Below, one piece after another: positions 42,081 through 49,308 of a stretch of DNA of 64,000 bases (its first letter is position 1; each line of letters starts with the position of its first letter). The notes below the pieces were generated by a model that did not search any database, was not told the DNA's origin, and saw only the letters and a program-made list of their open reading frames with translations. Made by a program: the position numbers and the translations under genes. This DNA is from Oscillospiraceae bacterium (GTDB lineage Bacteria > Bacillota > Clostridia > UMGS1810), in assembly GCA_015068975.1 (NCBI GenBank), contig SVJM01000008.1, positions 1-64,000 of the forward strand, read 5' to 3'.

Positions 42081-43355
42081 ATGATTGGTACCGATATATG
42101 CGAGATAAAGAGATTTGAAGAGCTTTCTAAGAATGATTCCTTTCTTAATAAGGTTTTTACCTCTGAGGAAATAAATTATTTTGAAAACAGAAATTTCAAT
42201 CCTGAAACAATTGCAGGAGCCTTTGCCTCAAAAGAAGCTTTTTTTAAGGCTATTGGCACAGGAATAAGCAGATTCCCCCTAAAGAGTATTGAAATCCTTA
42301 AGACAGAAACGGGTAAGCCATATATAAGACTTAATGATGAAATAAAAGATTTTTGTGATAGTATGGGAGTAAGCTGCAGTGATTTGTCTGTATCACATGA
42401 TGGCGGATTTGCAATTGCAGTTGTATATCTTAAGGTTGATAATGACAAATTACTCTTTGAAAAATGTATCGAAAAGGTAAGATGCAATCAATCCGGTATC
42501 CTTACCTATGACAGTATTAAGGGGATCCTTACAAAAAGAGATTCCGACTCTCACAAGGGCGATTACGGAAAGTCTCTTATTATAGGCGGTTCAAAGGGCC
42601 TTACAGGAGCACCCATTATGTCAGCTCAGGCTATGCTTAAATCCGGCTCAGGACTTATCACACTTATGTGTGCAGAAAGCTTAAATACAGTATTTGAAAC
42701 TGTATTAAAAGAAGTGATGACACTTCCTTTAAGTGATAATGATGGAATAATTTCAAGAGATAACAAAGAAAAGATACTTGAGAGAATATCTGTATCAGAT
42801 TCATGCCTTATAGGTCCGGGAATGGGACGTGGCAGAGATGTGAATTCTATTGTAAGATATGTTGTCAAAAATTCAACAGTTCCCATGGTTATTGATGCAG
42901 ACGGCATAAATGCCCTCTCGTCAAATCTTGATGCACTCAAACGTCATAATTCAGAAATTATCATTACACCTCATATGATGGAATTTTCAAGGCTTACAGG
43001 GGTGGATATTGACATTCTCAAATCTCAACCGCATAAATATGCCCTTGAGTTTGCATCAGAATACAATGTGGTTGTGATTCTTAAATCGCACAGAACTCTT
43101 ATTGCATTTCCTGACGGGGAAATTTACGAAAATATACTTGGAAATCCCGGAATGGCTACCGGTGGGACGGGAGATGTGTTATCAGGAATTGTCAATTCAT
43201 TTATGGGACAGTTCAAGGATACAAAAAAGGCATCCATGCTTGGTGTATTTGTACATTCGCTGTCTGCGGACATAGCAAAAGAAAAAACAGGGGAATATTC
43301 TCTTACTCCAACCGATATAATAGAAAATATATCATCTGTTCTCAAATATTTATAA
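42081..43355 (+). CDS. Holo-ACP synthase fused to ADP-dependent NAD(P)H-hydrate dehydratase
   Basis: A 424-residue protein made of two enzymes. Residues 1-~118 are AcpS: 'GTDICEIKRFEEL' with D5 and 'FASKEAFFKAIGTG' with E52; it transfers phosphopantetheine from CoA to acyl carrier protein. Residues ~140-424 are the NnrD/CARKD dehydratase, with 'HKGDYGKSLIIGGSKGLTGA' split over 158-177, 'ITPHMMEFSRL' and the nucleotide loop 'MATGGTGDVLSG' (358-369). It repairs hydrated NAD(P)H. The two are usually separate genes, or NnrD is joined to the epimerase NnrE, which is absent here. An upstream GTG overlaps the GAGGTG site serving 42081. Confidence 0.9.
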   Translation: MIGTDICEIKRFEELSKNDSFLNKVFTSEEINYFENRNFNPETIAGAFASKEAFFKAIGTGISRFPLKSIEILKTETGKPYIRLNDEIKDFCDSMGVSCSDLSVSHDGGFAIAVVYLKVDNDKLLFEKCIEKVRCNQSGILTYDSIKGILTKRDSDSHKGDYGKSLIIGGSKGLTGAPIMSAQAMLKSGSGLITLMCAESLNTVFETVLKEVMTLPLSDNDGIISRDNKEKILERISVSDSCLIGPGMGRGRDVNSIVRYVVKNSTVPMVIDADGINALSSNLDALKRHNSEIIITPHMMEFSRLTGVDIDILKSQPHKYALEFASEYNVVVILKSHRTLIAFPDGEIYENILGNPGMATGGTGDVLSGIVNSFMGQFKDTKKASMLGVFVHSLSADIAKEKTGEYSLTPTDIIENISSVLKYL

Positions 43356-43368
43356 TATCGGTTGTGAT

Positions 43369-43953
43369 TTGTTGAAAAAGAAATTTTGTTGTCTTTTTAT
43401 GGTGGTTGTATTTATGCTGTCAGGATGTTCTGACAACGAATATTCCATATATGAAAGGATAAATAAAAGATACTATAGCTTAGCCTCTTACAAAGCAGAG
43501 GGAAATATCACTTATTATACAAATAAAACAAAAAACAAATATTCATTTATAGAGTATTTCAATGGAGATACATCACATCTTATACACTATACAGATGATG
43601 ATCTGAAGGTGTGTGTAAGGGAAGACGGAGTTTTTTTGAAATACTTACAAAGGGATAAAGCAGTCAGGATTTCAGATACCGATGAGGGGTACAGATACAT
43701 ATTTCCTGACTGTTTTTTTGAAAGCTATTACTTAAAGGAAACATCGGCTTTTGACAGTGATTCAGAATATGTAATTCTTGAGACCGATTGCTCTGATGGT
43801 GCAGTATCATCTATGAAAATGTGGATTGATACACATACTCTTGATCCTTACAAAATACATATATATGATTCGGATTCAGATATTGTATGTGAGATAAGCT
43901 TTACTTCCTTTGATACTGATACACAAATAAGTGATGAATTATTTGAATTTTAG
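43369..43953 (+). CDS. Lipoprotein resembling YdcC/GerS (LolA-like fold)
   Basis: A 194-residue lipoprotein with signal peptide and lipobox 'LSGC' (Cys20). The mature part begins with a helix and then repeats strand-rich segments with 'YKAEGNITYYTNKTKNKY', as in LolA-like lipoproteins. In Bacillus and Clostridioides the gene between acpS and alr encodes such a protein (YdcC, GerS), the latter needed for spore cortex modification and germination. The position after acpS supports this. The start is TTG (43369 or 43372) without a strong site. Confidence 0.7.
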   Translation: MLKKKFCCLFMVVVFMLSGCSDNEYSIYERINKRYYSLASYKAEGNITYYTNKTKNKYSFIEYFNGDTSHLIHYTDDDLKVCVREDGVFLKYLQRDKAVRISDTDEGYRYIFPDCFFESYYLKETSAFDSDSEYVILETDCSDGAVSSMKMWIDTHTLDPYKIHIYDSDSDIVCEISFTSFDTDTQISDELFEF

Positions 43954-44063
43954 TGATTATAAAATATCAAAAAAGAGGGAACAATATTCATACCGTGGAT
44001 AATTGTTTGCAAATCTGTTGTGGTTTGCATACATATCGCCGACCTCTTTACCAAAAACTTCAT

Positions 44064-44092
44064 TTGACAGTTTTAATAATTGATTGTATAAT
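44064..44092 (+). promoter_or_regulatory. Perfect-consensus SigA promoter of the ndoAI-ndoA operon
   Basis: TTGACA (44064-44069), 17 bp, TATAAT (44087-44092). All twelve hexamer bases match consensus. Confidence 0.85.
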
Positions 44093-44095
44093 CAT

Positions 44096-44121
44096 TATAT
44101 ACAAAAACATAAATGTATATA
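44096..44121. promoter_or_regulatory. Inverted repeat, likely antitoxin operator
   Basis: TATATACA (44096-44103) and TGTATATA (44114-44121) form a perfect 8-bp inverted repeat spaced by 10 bp, just downstream of the -10 box. Ribbon-helix-helix antitoxins bind such dyads to repress their own operon. Confidence 0.6.
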
Positions 44122-44140
44122 GGAATGGAGGCTTGGCTAA

Positions 44141-44416
44141 ATGGCACAACAGAGAAAAATACTCGTCAGCTTGTCGGATACCCTCTTAAAAGAGGCGGAC
44201 ACAATTGCAAAAAACAACAATATGAATCGCAGTGAGTTTATCAGATCAGCCATGAAGCTTTATATCAGAGAACAAAAAAAGGCCTCTTTGTATGATAAGA
44301 TGAAGAAGGGATATCTTGAAATGGCAGATATTAATCTTCGACTTGCAGATGAGTGTTATCTTACCGATTGTGAACAATTATATAACTACGAGGCTAAACT
44401 TTCGGAGTGTGAATAA
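44141..44416 (+). CDS. ndoAI: Ribbon-helix-helix antitoxin (NdoAI/EndoAI type)
   Basis: A 91-residue CopG-family protein. The N-terminal strand '[16 protein letters not shown]' and '[18 protein letters not shown]' form the ribbon-helix-helix DNA-binding unit; the C-terminal tail should wrap the toxin. It neutralises the MazF-type RNase encoded two bases downstream and represses the operon. A GGAGG site precedes the ATG. Confidence 0.9.
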   Translation: MAQQRKILVSLSDTLLKEADTIAKNNNMNRSEFIRSAMKLYIREQKKASLYDKMKKGYLEMADINLRLADECYLTDCEQLYNYEAKLSECE

Positions 44417-44418
44417 TT

Positions 44419-44778
44419 TTGGTTGTAAAAAGAGGAGATATTTTTTACGCAGATTTAAGTCCGGTGATAGGAAGTGAGCAGGGTGGTGTAAGGCCTGTAC
44501 TTATCGTTCAGAATGATGTGGGCAACCGATACAGTCCTACTGTGATAGTAGCCGCAATTACATCACAGATAAACAAGGCAAAGCTTCCCACTCATATAGA
44601 GATACCTGGATTGGAATACGGTCTGAGTAAGGATTCTGTGATACTTCTTGAACAGATCCGCACTGTGGACAAAAAACGTCTGAGAGAAAAAATTGGTCGA
44701 CTCAATGATGATGTTATGACAGATGTGGATATTGCTATGAAAATCAGCTTCGGTTTTCCCGAAGATGTTGATATGTGA
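44419..44778 (+). CDS. ndoA: MazF/NdoA-type endoribonuclease toxin
   Basis: A 119-residue PemK/MazF-fold protein: '[20 protein letters not shown]' at the N-terminus, 'RPVLIVQND' and '[15 protein letters not shown]'. Firmicute homologues cut mRNA at UACAU. The start is a TTG two bases after the antitoxin stop, with GGAG ten bases upstream, so toxin synthesis is probably low and coupled to the antitoxin. Confidence 0.92.
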   Translation: MVVKRGDIFYADLSPVIGSEQGGVRPVLIVQNDVGNRYSPTVIVAAITSQINKAKLPTHIEIPGLEYGLSKDSVILLEQIRTVDKKRLREKIGRLNDDVMTDVDIAMKISFGFPEDVDM

Positions 44779-44820
44779 CAATTCTAATGACAAAATTTAT
44801 GCAAAAAAGGTGGGTTACTA

Positions 44821-45309
44821 ATGAAAAAAACAGTTTCTTTGGTGTTGGTATTAGCGCTTCTTTTAGGCGCGCTTGCATTTGTGGTTCTGGCAGCTCCGGG
44901 ATCTGCGGATGATCCTGTTGTGTCACTTTCATATGTGACAGAGGTTTTGTGGCCACAGATTAAAGATTATGTAGCTTCAGAAGGTGCAGGTACAGCAGTT
45001 GTAGCACCTCCATCACATGTTTCTCCTGAAGGGATGGAGTACAGTGATACCTTCAAGGTAGTAAGTATTCAAAAAGGCCAGAAACTTATTGGCGGTGACG
45101 GATGTGAAGTGATTGTAAGGACTGGAAGTGTGACTGTTATTGCCAGTGAAAGAGGCGGAATAGCTGATGTTACCGCAGGTCTTGATCTTCCGGGTAATAC
45201 CATTGCCCCTGCAAATCATCTTCTTGTTATTCCTGTAAATGACGGAAGGGGACTTTTATTTAACACAGACAGTTATGTGATGGTAAAAGGAGATTATAAA
45301 ATCCAATAA
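44821..45309 (+). CDS. Secreted protein of unknown function
   Basis: A 162-residue protein with a signal peptide (residues ~1-24, 'VLAAPG' near the cleavage site). The mature part has a helix with 'VTEVLWPQIKDYV' and a beta-rich domain with repeated Gly and Val. Similar clostridial proteins carry a short 'sequence of unknown function' after an SLH-like helix, but no motif is certain. An AAGGTGG site precedes the ATG. It ends at a strong terminator shared with the tRNA gene on the other strand. Confidence 0.7.
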   Translation: MKKTVSLVLVLALLLGALAFVVLAAPGSADDPVVSLSYVTEVLWPQIKDYVASEGAGTAVVAPPSHVSPEGMEYSDTFKVVSIQKGQKLIGGDGCEVIVRTGSVTVIASERGGIADVTAGLDLPGNTIAPANHLLVIPVNDGRGLLFNTDSYVMVKGDYKIQ

Positions 45310-45315
45310 TAATCA

Positions 45316-45357
45316 AAAAGCGTAATCAGGATAAAAGATCTGATTACGCTCTTTTTG
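45316..45357. terminator. Bidirectional terminator between the secreted protein gene and tRNA-Thr
   Basis: An 11-bp perfect stem (AGCGTAATCAG / CTGATTACGCT, 45319-45329 and 45340-45350) with a 10-base loop, flanked by AAAAA on the left and TTTTT on the right. It serves both convergent units. Confidence 0.85.
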
Positions 45358-45433
45358 TGGAGCTGGTGGCGTGACTTGAACACGTGACCTTTTGATTACG
45401 AATCAAATGCACTACCAACTGTGCTACACCAGC
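45358..45433 (-). tRNA. tRNA-Thr (anticodon CGT), CCA encoded
   Basis: Read on the minus strand, the acceptor stem is GCTGGTG / CACCAGC, the D stem GCAC / GTGC, and the anticodon stem TTTGA / TCAAA with loop TTCGTAA, so the anticodon is CGT, reading ACG (Thr). The T loop is TTCAAGT. The outer pair of the T stem is an A-C mismatch. The discriminator is T, and CCA is encoded (45358-45360). It stands alone. Confidence 0.9.
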
Positions 45434-45483
45434 ATTATTTATACCATTATACCTCAAAATGTACCAATCGTCAACGGTATAGT

Positions 45484-45512
45484 TTGACTTTTCTTATATT
45501 TGGATGTATAAT
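45484..45512 (+). promoter_or_regulatory. Strong SigA-type promoter of the metal exporter gene
   Basis: TTGACT (45484-45489), 17 bp, TATAAT (45507-45512), 30 bp before the start codon. The leader is too short for a riboswitch. Confidence 0.8.
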
Positions 45513-45541
45513 AAATATATACTGAAATTGGAGGAATATTC

Positions 45542-46405
45542 TTGCATCACTTGTTACACATTATTGAGCACGCATTTTTAGATTCAGTCAAGCTTTTGCC
45601 CATATTGTTTATAGTTTATTATTTAATAGAGTATTTTGAGCACAAAAACAATAATACATTCAATCATTTTATGATGAAGTCAAAAAGGACAGGCCCTTTG
45701 TTTGGAGGATTGTTCGGATGTGTGCCTCAGTGTGGCTTCAGTGTGGTAGCAGCCAATCTTTATGCAAAAAGAACTATTACACTGGGAACATTAATAGCGG
45801 TTTTTGTTGCCACATCTGACGAAGCTGTTCCTATACTTCTAAGTTATCCCGAAAGGATAGGGGACATATTATATGTGCTTTTATATAAGTTTGTGATTGC
45901 ATGTGTTTCGGGATTATGTGTTGATTTAGTATATAAGTCAGAAATAATAAACGAGAATCTTTGTCATAATCACACCCACGAGCATGGTCACATTCACGGA
46001 AATTGCGAAAGCTGTGATGATGGTCCGTTTATCGCTACTGTAAAACATATGATAAGGATATTTCTGATTGTATTTATTACAAATATAATTGTTGGCTATT
46101 CTATTTATATGATAGGGGAAGAGACTATTTCAGAGTTTCTTTACACAAAGAGATTTCTTCAGCCATTTCTCAGCGCTTTGGTAGGGCTTATACCAAATTG
46201 TGCTGCATCATGTGTTCTTACAGAACTGTATGCAGAAGGCTTTCTGTCATTTGGTGCACTTATTGGTGGACTGTCCACAGGAGCAGGTGTGGGTATGGTG
46301 GTACTCTTTAAAACAAACAAAGATTTTAAGAACAATCTTATGATTGTGGGGATAGTATATATAATAGGAGTGCTGTTTGGTTCATTGATACAAATTTTTT
46401 GTTGA
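45542..46405 (+). CDS. Putative heavy-metal (manganese/arsenic-type) exporter, ArsP_2-like
   Basis: A 287-residue polytopic membrane protein with internal duplication: 'GGLFGCVPQCGFSVVAANLY' in the first half and 'LVGLIPNCAASCVLTELYAEG' in the second, each with a Pro-x-Cys element in a membrane segment. The central cytosolic loop is His-rich ('CHNHTHEHGHIHGNCESC'), fit for metal binding. The pattern matches the family described as putative 10TM heavy-metal exporters or putative manganese transporters. The start is a TTG with a GGAGG site seven bases upstream. Confidence 0.8.
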   Translation: MHHLLHIIEHAFLDSVKLLPILFIVYYLIEYFEHKNNNTFNHFMMKSKRTGPLFGGLFGCVPQCGFSVVAANLYAKRTITLGTLIAVFVATSDEAVPILLSYPERIGDILYVLLYKFVIACVSGLCVDLVYKSEIINENLCHNHTHEHGHIHGNCESCDDGPFIATVKHMIRIFLIVFITNIIVGYSIYMIGEETISEFLYTKRFLQPFLSALVGLIPNCAASCVLTELYAEGFLSFGALIGGLSTGAGVGMVVLFKTNKDFKNNLMIVGIVYIIGVLFGSLIQIFC

Positions 46406-46430
46406 TATATTTTATTAGGAGGTATGTATT

Positions 46431-46712
46431 ATGTCTTTTTGGGAAGAATTTGCAGAAAAAGCAAAAGAAGGTGCGCAAAAGGTTCAGGTGTTTACCATGG
46501 AAACTGTGGATAAGGTAAAGCTCAAAGCAAGATTATCCAAGCTTAACAATGATGTTTCAAAGCTTTATACAGAAATCGGTAAACTTGTTTATCTGGAAAG
46601 ATGCGGTGATACCTTCGAGGATTACAGCGAAAAGCTGTCACAGTATCTTGAGAGTATTACTAATCTCAAAGACCAGATTAACGAAATTGAAAAACAGCTT
46701 GAAGATCTATAA
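46431..46712 (+). CDS. Small coiled-coil protein of unknown function
   Basis: A 93-residue, highly charged, almost all-helical protein. Heptad-like leucines run through 'KARLSKLNNDVSKLYTEIGK' and again to the C-terminus 'LKDQINEIEKQLEDL', so it should form a coiled coil. No signal peptide or membrane segment is present. A TAGGAGG site precedes the ATG. It is followed 19 bp later by hairpin array C. Confidence 0.7.
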   Translation: MSFWEEFAEKAKEGAQKVQVFTMETVDKVKLKARLSKLNNDVSKLYTEIGKLVYLERCGDTFEDYSEKLSQYLESITNLKDQINEIEKQLEDL

Positions 46713-46731
46713 AAAAATAATGGCTCAGATA

Positions 46732-46935
46732 TGCCGAGTGCCCTTAAGGACACTCGGCAGTGATATGAATTCCTACGGCATTCCCGATATGTGTTTCACA
46801 CTCGATATGCCTTGCGGCGCGATATGTCGCTAAAGCGACGCTTTTTTGAATTCATATCATATCGCAATTTCTGAAAGAAATTATATCGAATTTGTCGTAA
46901 GACAAATATATCGAGTTTGCGTAGCAAACATATAA
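46732..46935 (+). repeat. Multi-hairpin array C: CGATATG linkers with variable mini-hairpins
   Basis: A 9-bp leading hairpin (TGCCGAGTG / CACTCGGCA, 46732-46759) is followed by forward linkers TGATATG or CGATATG (46761, 46785, 46803, 46820) and inverted ones CATATCA/CATATCG/TATATCG (46853, 46858, 46882, 46907). GATATGAATTC (46762-46772) pairs perfectly with GAATTCATATC (46848-46858). Mini-hairpins include GTG-TTT-CAC, GCC-TTGC-GGC, GTCGC-TAAA-GCGAC, AATTTC-5-GAAATT, ATTTGTC-GTAA-GACAAAT and GTTTGC-GTA-GCAAAC. The architecture equals that of arrays A and B with a different linker word. Confidence 0.8.
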
Positions 46936-46936
46936 C

Positions 46937-46982
46937 AAAACCGTTCAAAATGTATAAGAATACACTTTGAACGGTTTTTCTT
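46937..46982. terminator. Strong bidirectional terminator after array C
   Basis: AAAACCGTTCAAA / TTTGAACGGTTTT (46937-46949, 46966-46978), a 13-bp perfect stem whose loop holds TGTAT / ATACA, followed by TCTTTG. It separates the coiled-coil gene from the minus-strand DUF378 gene. Confidence 0.85.
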
Positions 46983-47068
46983 TGTTTATAAAATGTCCTT
47001 ATGACACTCCTCATTTACCTTATGAAAAGGTAAGCGAAGCGAACATTTAATTTACGAAGTCAATTTTT

Positions 47069-47287
47069 TTAATATTGGTGATGATGTTTGGAGTCTGTGG
47101 CATTTTCTCTGAACAAAAAGCTTATACACCACAAACCTGCAACACCTACAACCGAAAATATGATTCTGGATAATAAAGCCAGCTGTCCACCAAAAAGAGA
47201 CCCTACAAGATCCAGACCAAAAAGTCCTATTGAGCCCCAATTGATTGCACCGACGATTACAAGAATCAGCGCTATAGAGTTAAACAT
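47069..47287 (-). CDS. DUF378 family small membrane protein
   Basis: A 72-residue protein with two transmembrane helices. 'LVIVGAINWGSIGLFGLDLV' and the second helix with 'SRIIFSVVGVAGLWCI' match DUF378 (YuzA-like) proteins. Its function is unknown. A GGGAGA site precedes the ATG on the minus strand. The C-terminus is His-rich. Confidence 0.85.
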   Translation of the reverse strand: MFNSIALILVIVGAINWGSIGLFGLDLVGSLFGGQLALLSRIIFSVVGVAGLWCISFLFRENATDSKHHHQY

Positions 47288-47322
47288 AATATTCTCCCTT
47301 TTATTTAGGATAATAAAAAAAG

Positions 47323-47370
47323 CCCGTTTAAAGTTTATGCAATTTCACAAACTTTAAACGGGAAATTTTT
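47323..47370. terminator. Terminator of clpX, bidirectional
   Basis: A 14-bp perfect stem (CCCGTTTAAAGTTT / AAACTTTAAACGGG, 47323-47336 and 47349-47362) with A-runs on the left and T-runs on the right. On the minus strand it ends the tig-clpP-clpX transcript. Confidence 0.88.
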
Positions 47371-47379
47371 TCAAATAAT

Positions 47380-48657
47380 CTACGAAACAGATTCTTCGTC
47401 AAGTATACTCTGATCGATTTTTGCTTTATTGTTTTGCTTGATTATCTCAGGTGAAGTGCCGTTTAAGACACAGTCCTCATTGATAATACACTTTTCTATA
47501 GTGGAATCAGAAGGACAGTCAAACATAACATCCATCATTGTATCTTCCATTATGGATCTTAAACCTCTTGCGCCTGTTTTAAGCTTAATGGCTTTTTTTG
47601 CCATTTGAGAGAGTGCATCTTTTTCAAATTCAAGTGTGACTCCATCCATTTCAAGAAGTCTCTTGTATTGTTTTACAAGAGCATTTTTTGGTTTAGTCAA
47701 AATGCTTACAAGAGCTTCCTCATCAAGTGAGTCAAGTGTTGCCACTACGGGTAGTCTGCCTATAAATTCAGGGATAAGGCCAAATTTCAAAAGATCCTGT
47801 GGCAAAATTTCTTTTAATAGTGCACCCACATCCTTTTCTTCCTTTGTCTGGATGTCTGCGCCAAAGCCAAGAGATTTTTTTCCTGTTCTGGCTTCAATGA
47901 TTTTGTCGATTCCGTCAAATGCTCCACCGCAAATGAAAAGAATATTTGTTGTATCGATCTGGATAAGCTCCTGATGAGGATGCTTTCTTCCACCCTGAGG
48001 CGGTACAGAAGCAGTAGTTCCTTCAAGTATTTTCAAGAGAGCCTGCTGAACACCTTCGCCGCTTACATCACGTGTTATTGAGGGGTTTTCGGACTTTCTT
48101 GCTATTTTGTCTATTTCGTCGATATAGATAATGCCTCTTTCGGCTTTTTCAATATTATAATCTGCCGCCTGGATAAGCTTTAAGAGTATGTTTTCCACAT
48201 CTTCACCCACATATCCGGCTTCTGTAAGAGAGGTTGCATCAGCAATTGCAAAAGGAACGTCGATGATTTTTGCAAGTGTCTGTGCAATAAGTGTCTTTCC
48301 TGATCCGGTAGGGCCCAGAAGAAGAATATTACTTTTTTGCAGTTCTATATCATTCTCAGCCTTCTCGGAATCTATTCTTTTGTAGTGATTGTACACCGCA
48401 ACAGAAAGAGCTTTTTTTGCCTGGTTCTGACCGATTACATATTCATCCAGTACAGCCATAATATCCTTTGGCTTAGGAAGGCTGTCCAGTGACTTTGGTT
48501 CGTATTCTTCATAATCGTCAGAAATGATTTCCATACACATTTCTATACAGTCACTGCAAATGAATACTCCTGGTCCTGCAATAAGACGAGGTACTTCATC
48601 TTCGGACTTTCCGCAGAATGAACATTTGATTTTAGTTTTATCATCTATTGTTGCCAT
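47380..48657 (-). CDS. clpX: ATP-dependent Clp protease ATP-binding subunit ClpX
   Basis: A 425-residue AAA+ unfoldase. The N-terminal zinc domain has 'CSFCGKSE' and 'CSDCIEMC'; Walker A is 'GPTGSGKT', Walker B '[11 protein letters not shown]', and the sensor region and IGF-type ClpP-binding loop follow. It unfolds substrates and feeds them to ClpP, encoded just upstream. A GGAGGTGG site precedes the ATG. The order tig-clpP-clpX on one strand is standard. Confidence 0.96.
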   Translation of the reverse strand: MATIDDKTKIKCSFCGKSEDEVPRLIAGPGVFICSDCIEMCMEIISDDYEEYEPKSLDSLPKPKDIMAVLDEYVIGQNQAKKALSVAVYNHYKRIDSEKAENDIELQKSNILLLGPTGSGKTLIAQTLAKIIDVPFAIADATSLTEAGYVGEDVENILLKLIQAADYNIEKAERGIIYIDEIDKIARKSENPSITRDVSGEGVQQALLKILEGTTASVPPQGGRKHPHQELIQIDTTNILFICGGAFDGIDKIIEARTGKKSLGFGADIQTKEEKDVGALLKEILPQDLLKFGLIPEFIGRLPVVATLDSLDEEALVSILTKPKNALVKQYKRLLEMDGVTLEFEKDALSQMAKKAIKLKTGARGLRSIMEDTMMDVMFDCPSDSTIEKCIINEDCVLNGTSPEIIKQNNKAKIDQSILDEESVS

Positions 48658-48683
48658 ATGTCCACCTCTCTGATACAGTTAGA

Positions 48684-49268
48684 TTAGTCTCTGTTGGTAA
48701 TTACTTCATCAACAAGGCCGTAAGCCTTTGCTTCTTCGGCAGTAAGGAAGTTATCTCTTTCTGTATCATGTTCGATAACTTCGATAGGCTTACCGCATCT
48801 CTCGCTTAAGATTCTGTTAAGAGTACTTTTCATCTTGAGAATTCTGTCAGCGTGAATTTTGATGTCAGTTGCCTGTCCCTGCATTCCGCCAAGTGGTTGG
48901 TGTATCATTACTTCACTGTTTGGAAGGGCATAACGCTTACCCTTTGCACCTGCGCAAAGCAAGAACGCACCCATTGATGCAGCCATGCCGATACAAATAG
49001 TAGAAACATCACACTTAATATACTGCATTGTGTCATATATTGCCATTCCTGCAGTTATGGAGCCACCGGGACTGTTGATATATAGATGAATGTCTTTTGT
49101 AGGGTCTTCAGCTTCAAGAAACAGAAGCTGTGCGACAACAAGGCTTGCAGTAACATCATTTACTTCATCTGAAAGAAAAATGATTCTGTCTTTTAAGAGT
49201 CTTGAGTAAATATCGTACGATCTTTCTCCTCTGCTTGTTTGTTCTACTACCATAGGTACTAAGCTCAT
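48684..49268 (-). CDS. clpP: ATP-dependent Clp protease proteolytic subunit ClpP
   Basis: A 194-residue serine peptidase of the usual length. The nucleophile Ser98 lies in '[11 protein letters not shown]' and His123 in 'SEVMIHQP'; the third residue is an Asp near 172. It forms the tetradecameric chamber used by ClpX. An AGGAGG site precedes the ATG. It is separated from clpX by 26 bp and from tig by 40 bp. Confidence 0.97.
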   Translation of the reverse strand: MSLVPMVVEQTSRGERSYDIYSRLLKDRIIFLSDEVNDVTASLVVAQLLFLEAEDPTKDIHLYINSPGGSITAGMAIYDTMQYIKCDVSTICIGMAASMGAFLLCAGAKGKRYALPNSEVMIHQPLGGMQGQATDIKIHADRILKMKSTLNRILSERCGKPIEVIEHDTERDNFLTAEEAKAYGLVDEVITNRD

Positions 49269-49308
49269 AGTGTGTTCCTCCTAATCTATATTTTTTGTAG
49301 ATAGTTGA

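Larger units (their letters stand above)
43954..44140 (+). other. Gap where alr is usually found; possible alr remnant
   Basis: In Firmicutes the order is acpS - ydcC/gerS - alr - ndoAI - ndoA. Here alr is missing between the lipoprotein and the antitoxin. A frame from about 43996 to 44070 reads in part 'QICCGLHTYRRPLYQK', which loosely recalls the C-terminal alanine racemase signature C-G-x-x-x-R-V-P-R-x-Y. The likeness is short and may be chance. The region also holds the toxin-antitoxin promoter. Confidence 0.35.
46713..47068. other. Intergenic region of ~356 bp filled by hairpin array C and a terminator
   Basis: No supported ORF. It contains the multi-hairpin array C (46732-46935), a strong terminator (46937-46982) and further small hairpins, among them TTACCTT / AAGGTAA (47015-47033) followed by GCGAAGC. 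Confidence 0.6.

Noticed and set aside
43953-44189. 78-codon ORF before the antitoxin as a gene
   Set aside because: It lacks a ribosome-binding site, spans the toxin-antitoxin promoter and overlaps the antitoxin start; kept only as a possible alr remnant.
45434-45541. yybP-ykoY manganese riboswitch before the metal exporter
   Set aside because: The leader between promoter and start is only about 25 bases, too short for the aptamer.
46549-46833. ORF of 94 codons overlapping the coiled-coil gene and array C
   Set aside because: It is a shifted frame of the real gene, runs into the hairpin array, and has no ribosome-binding site.
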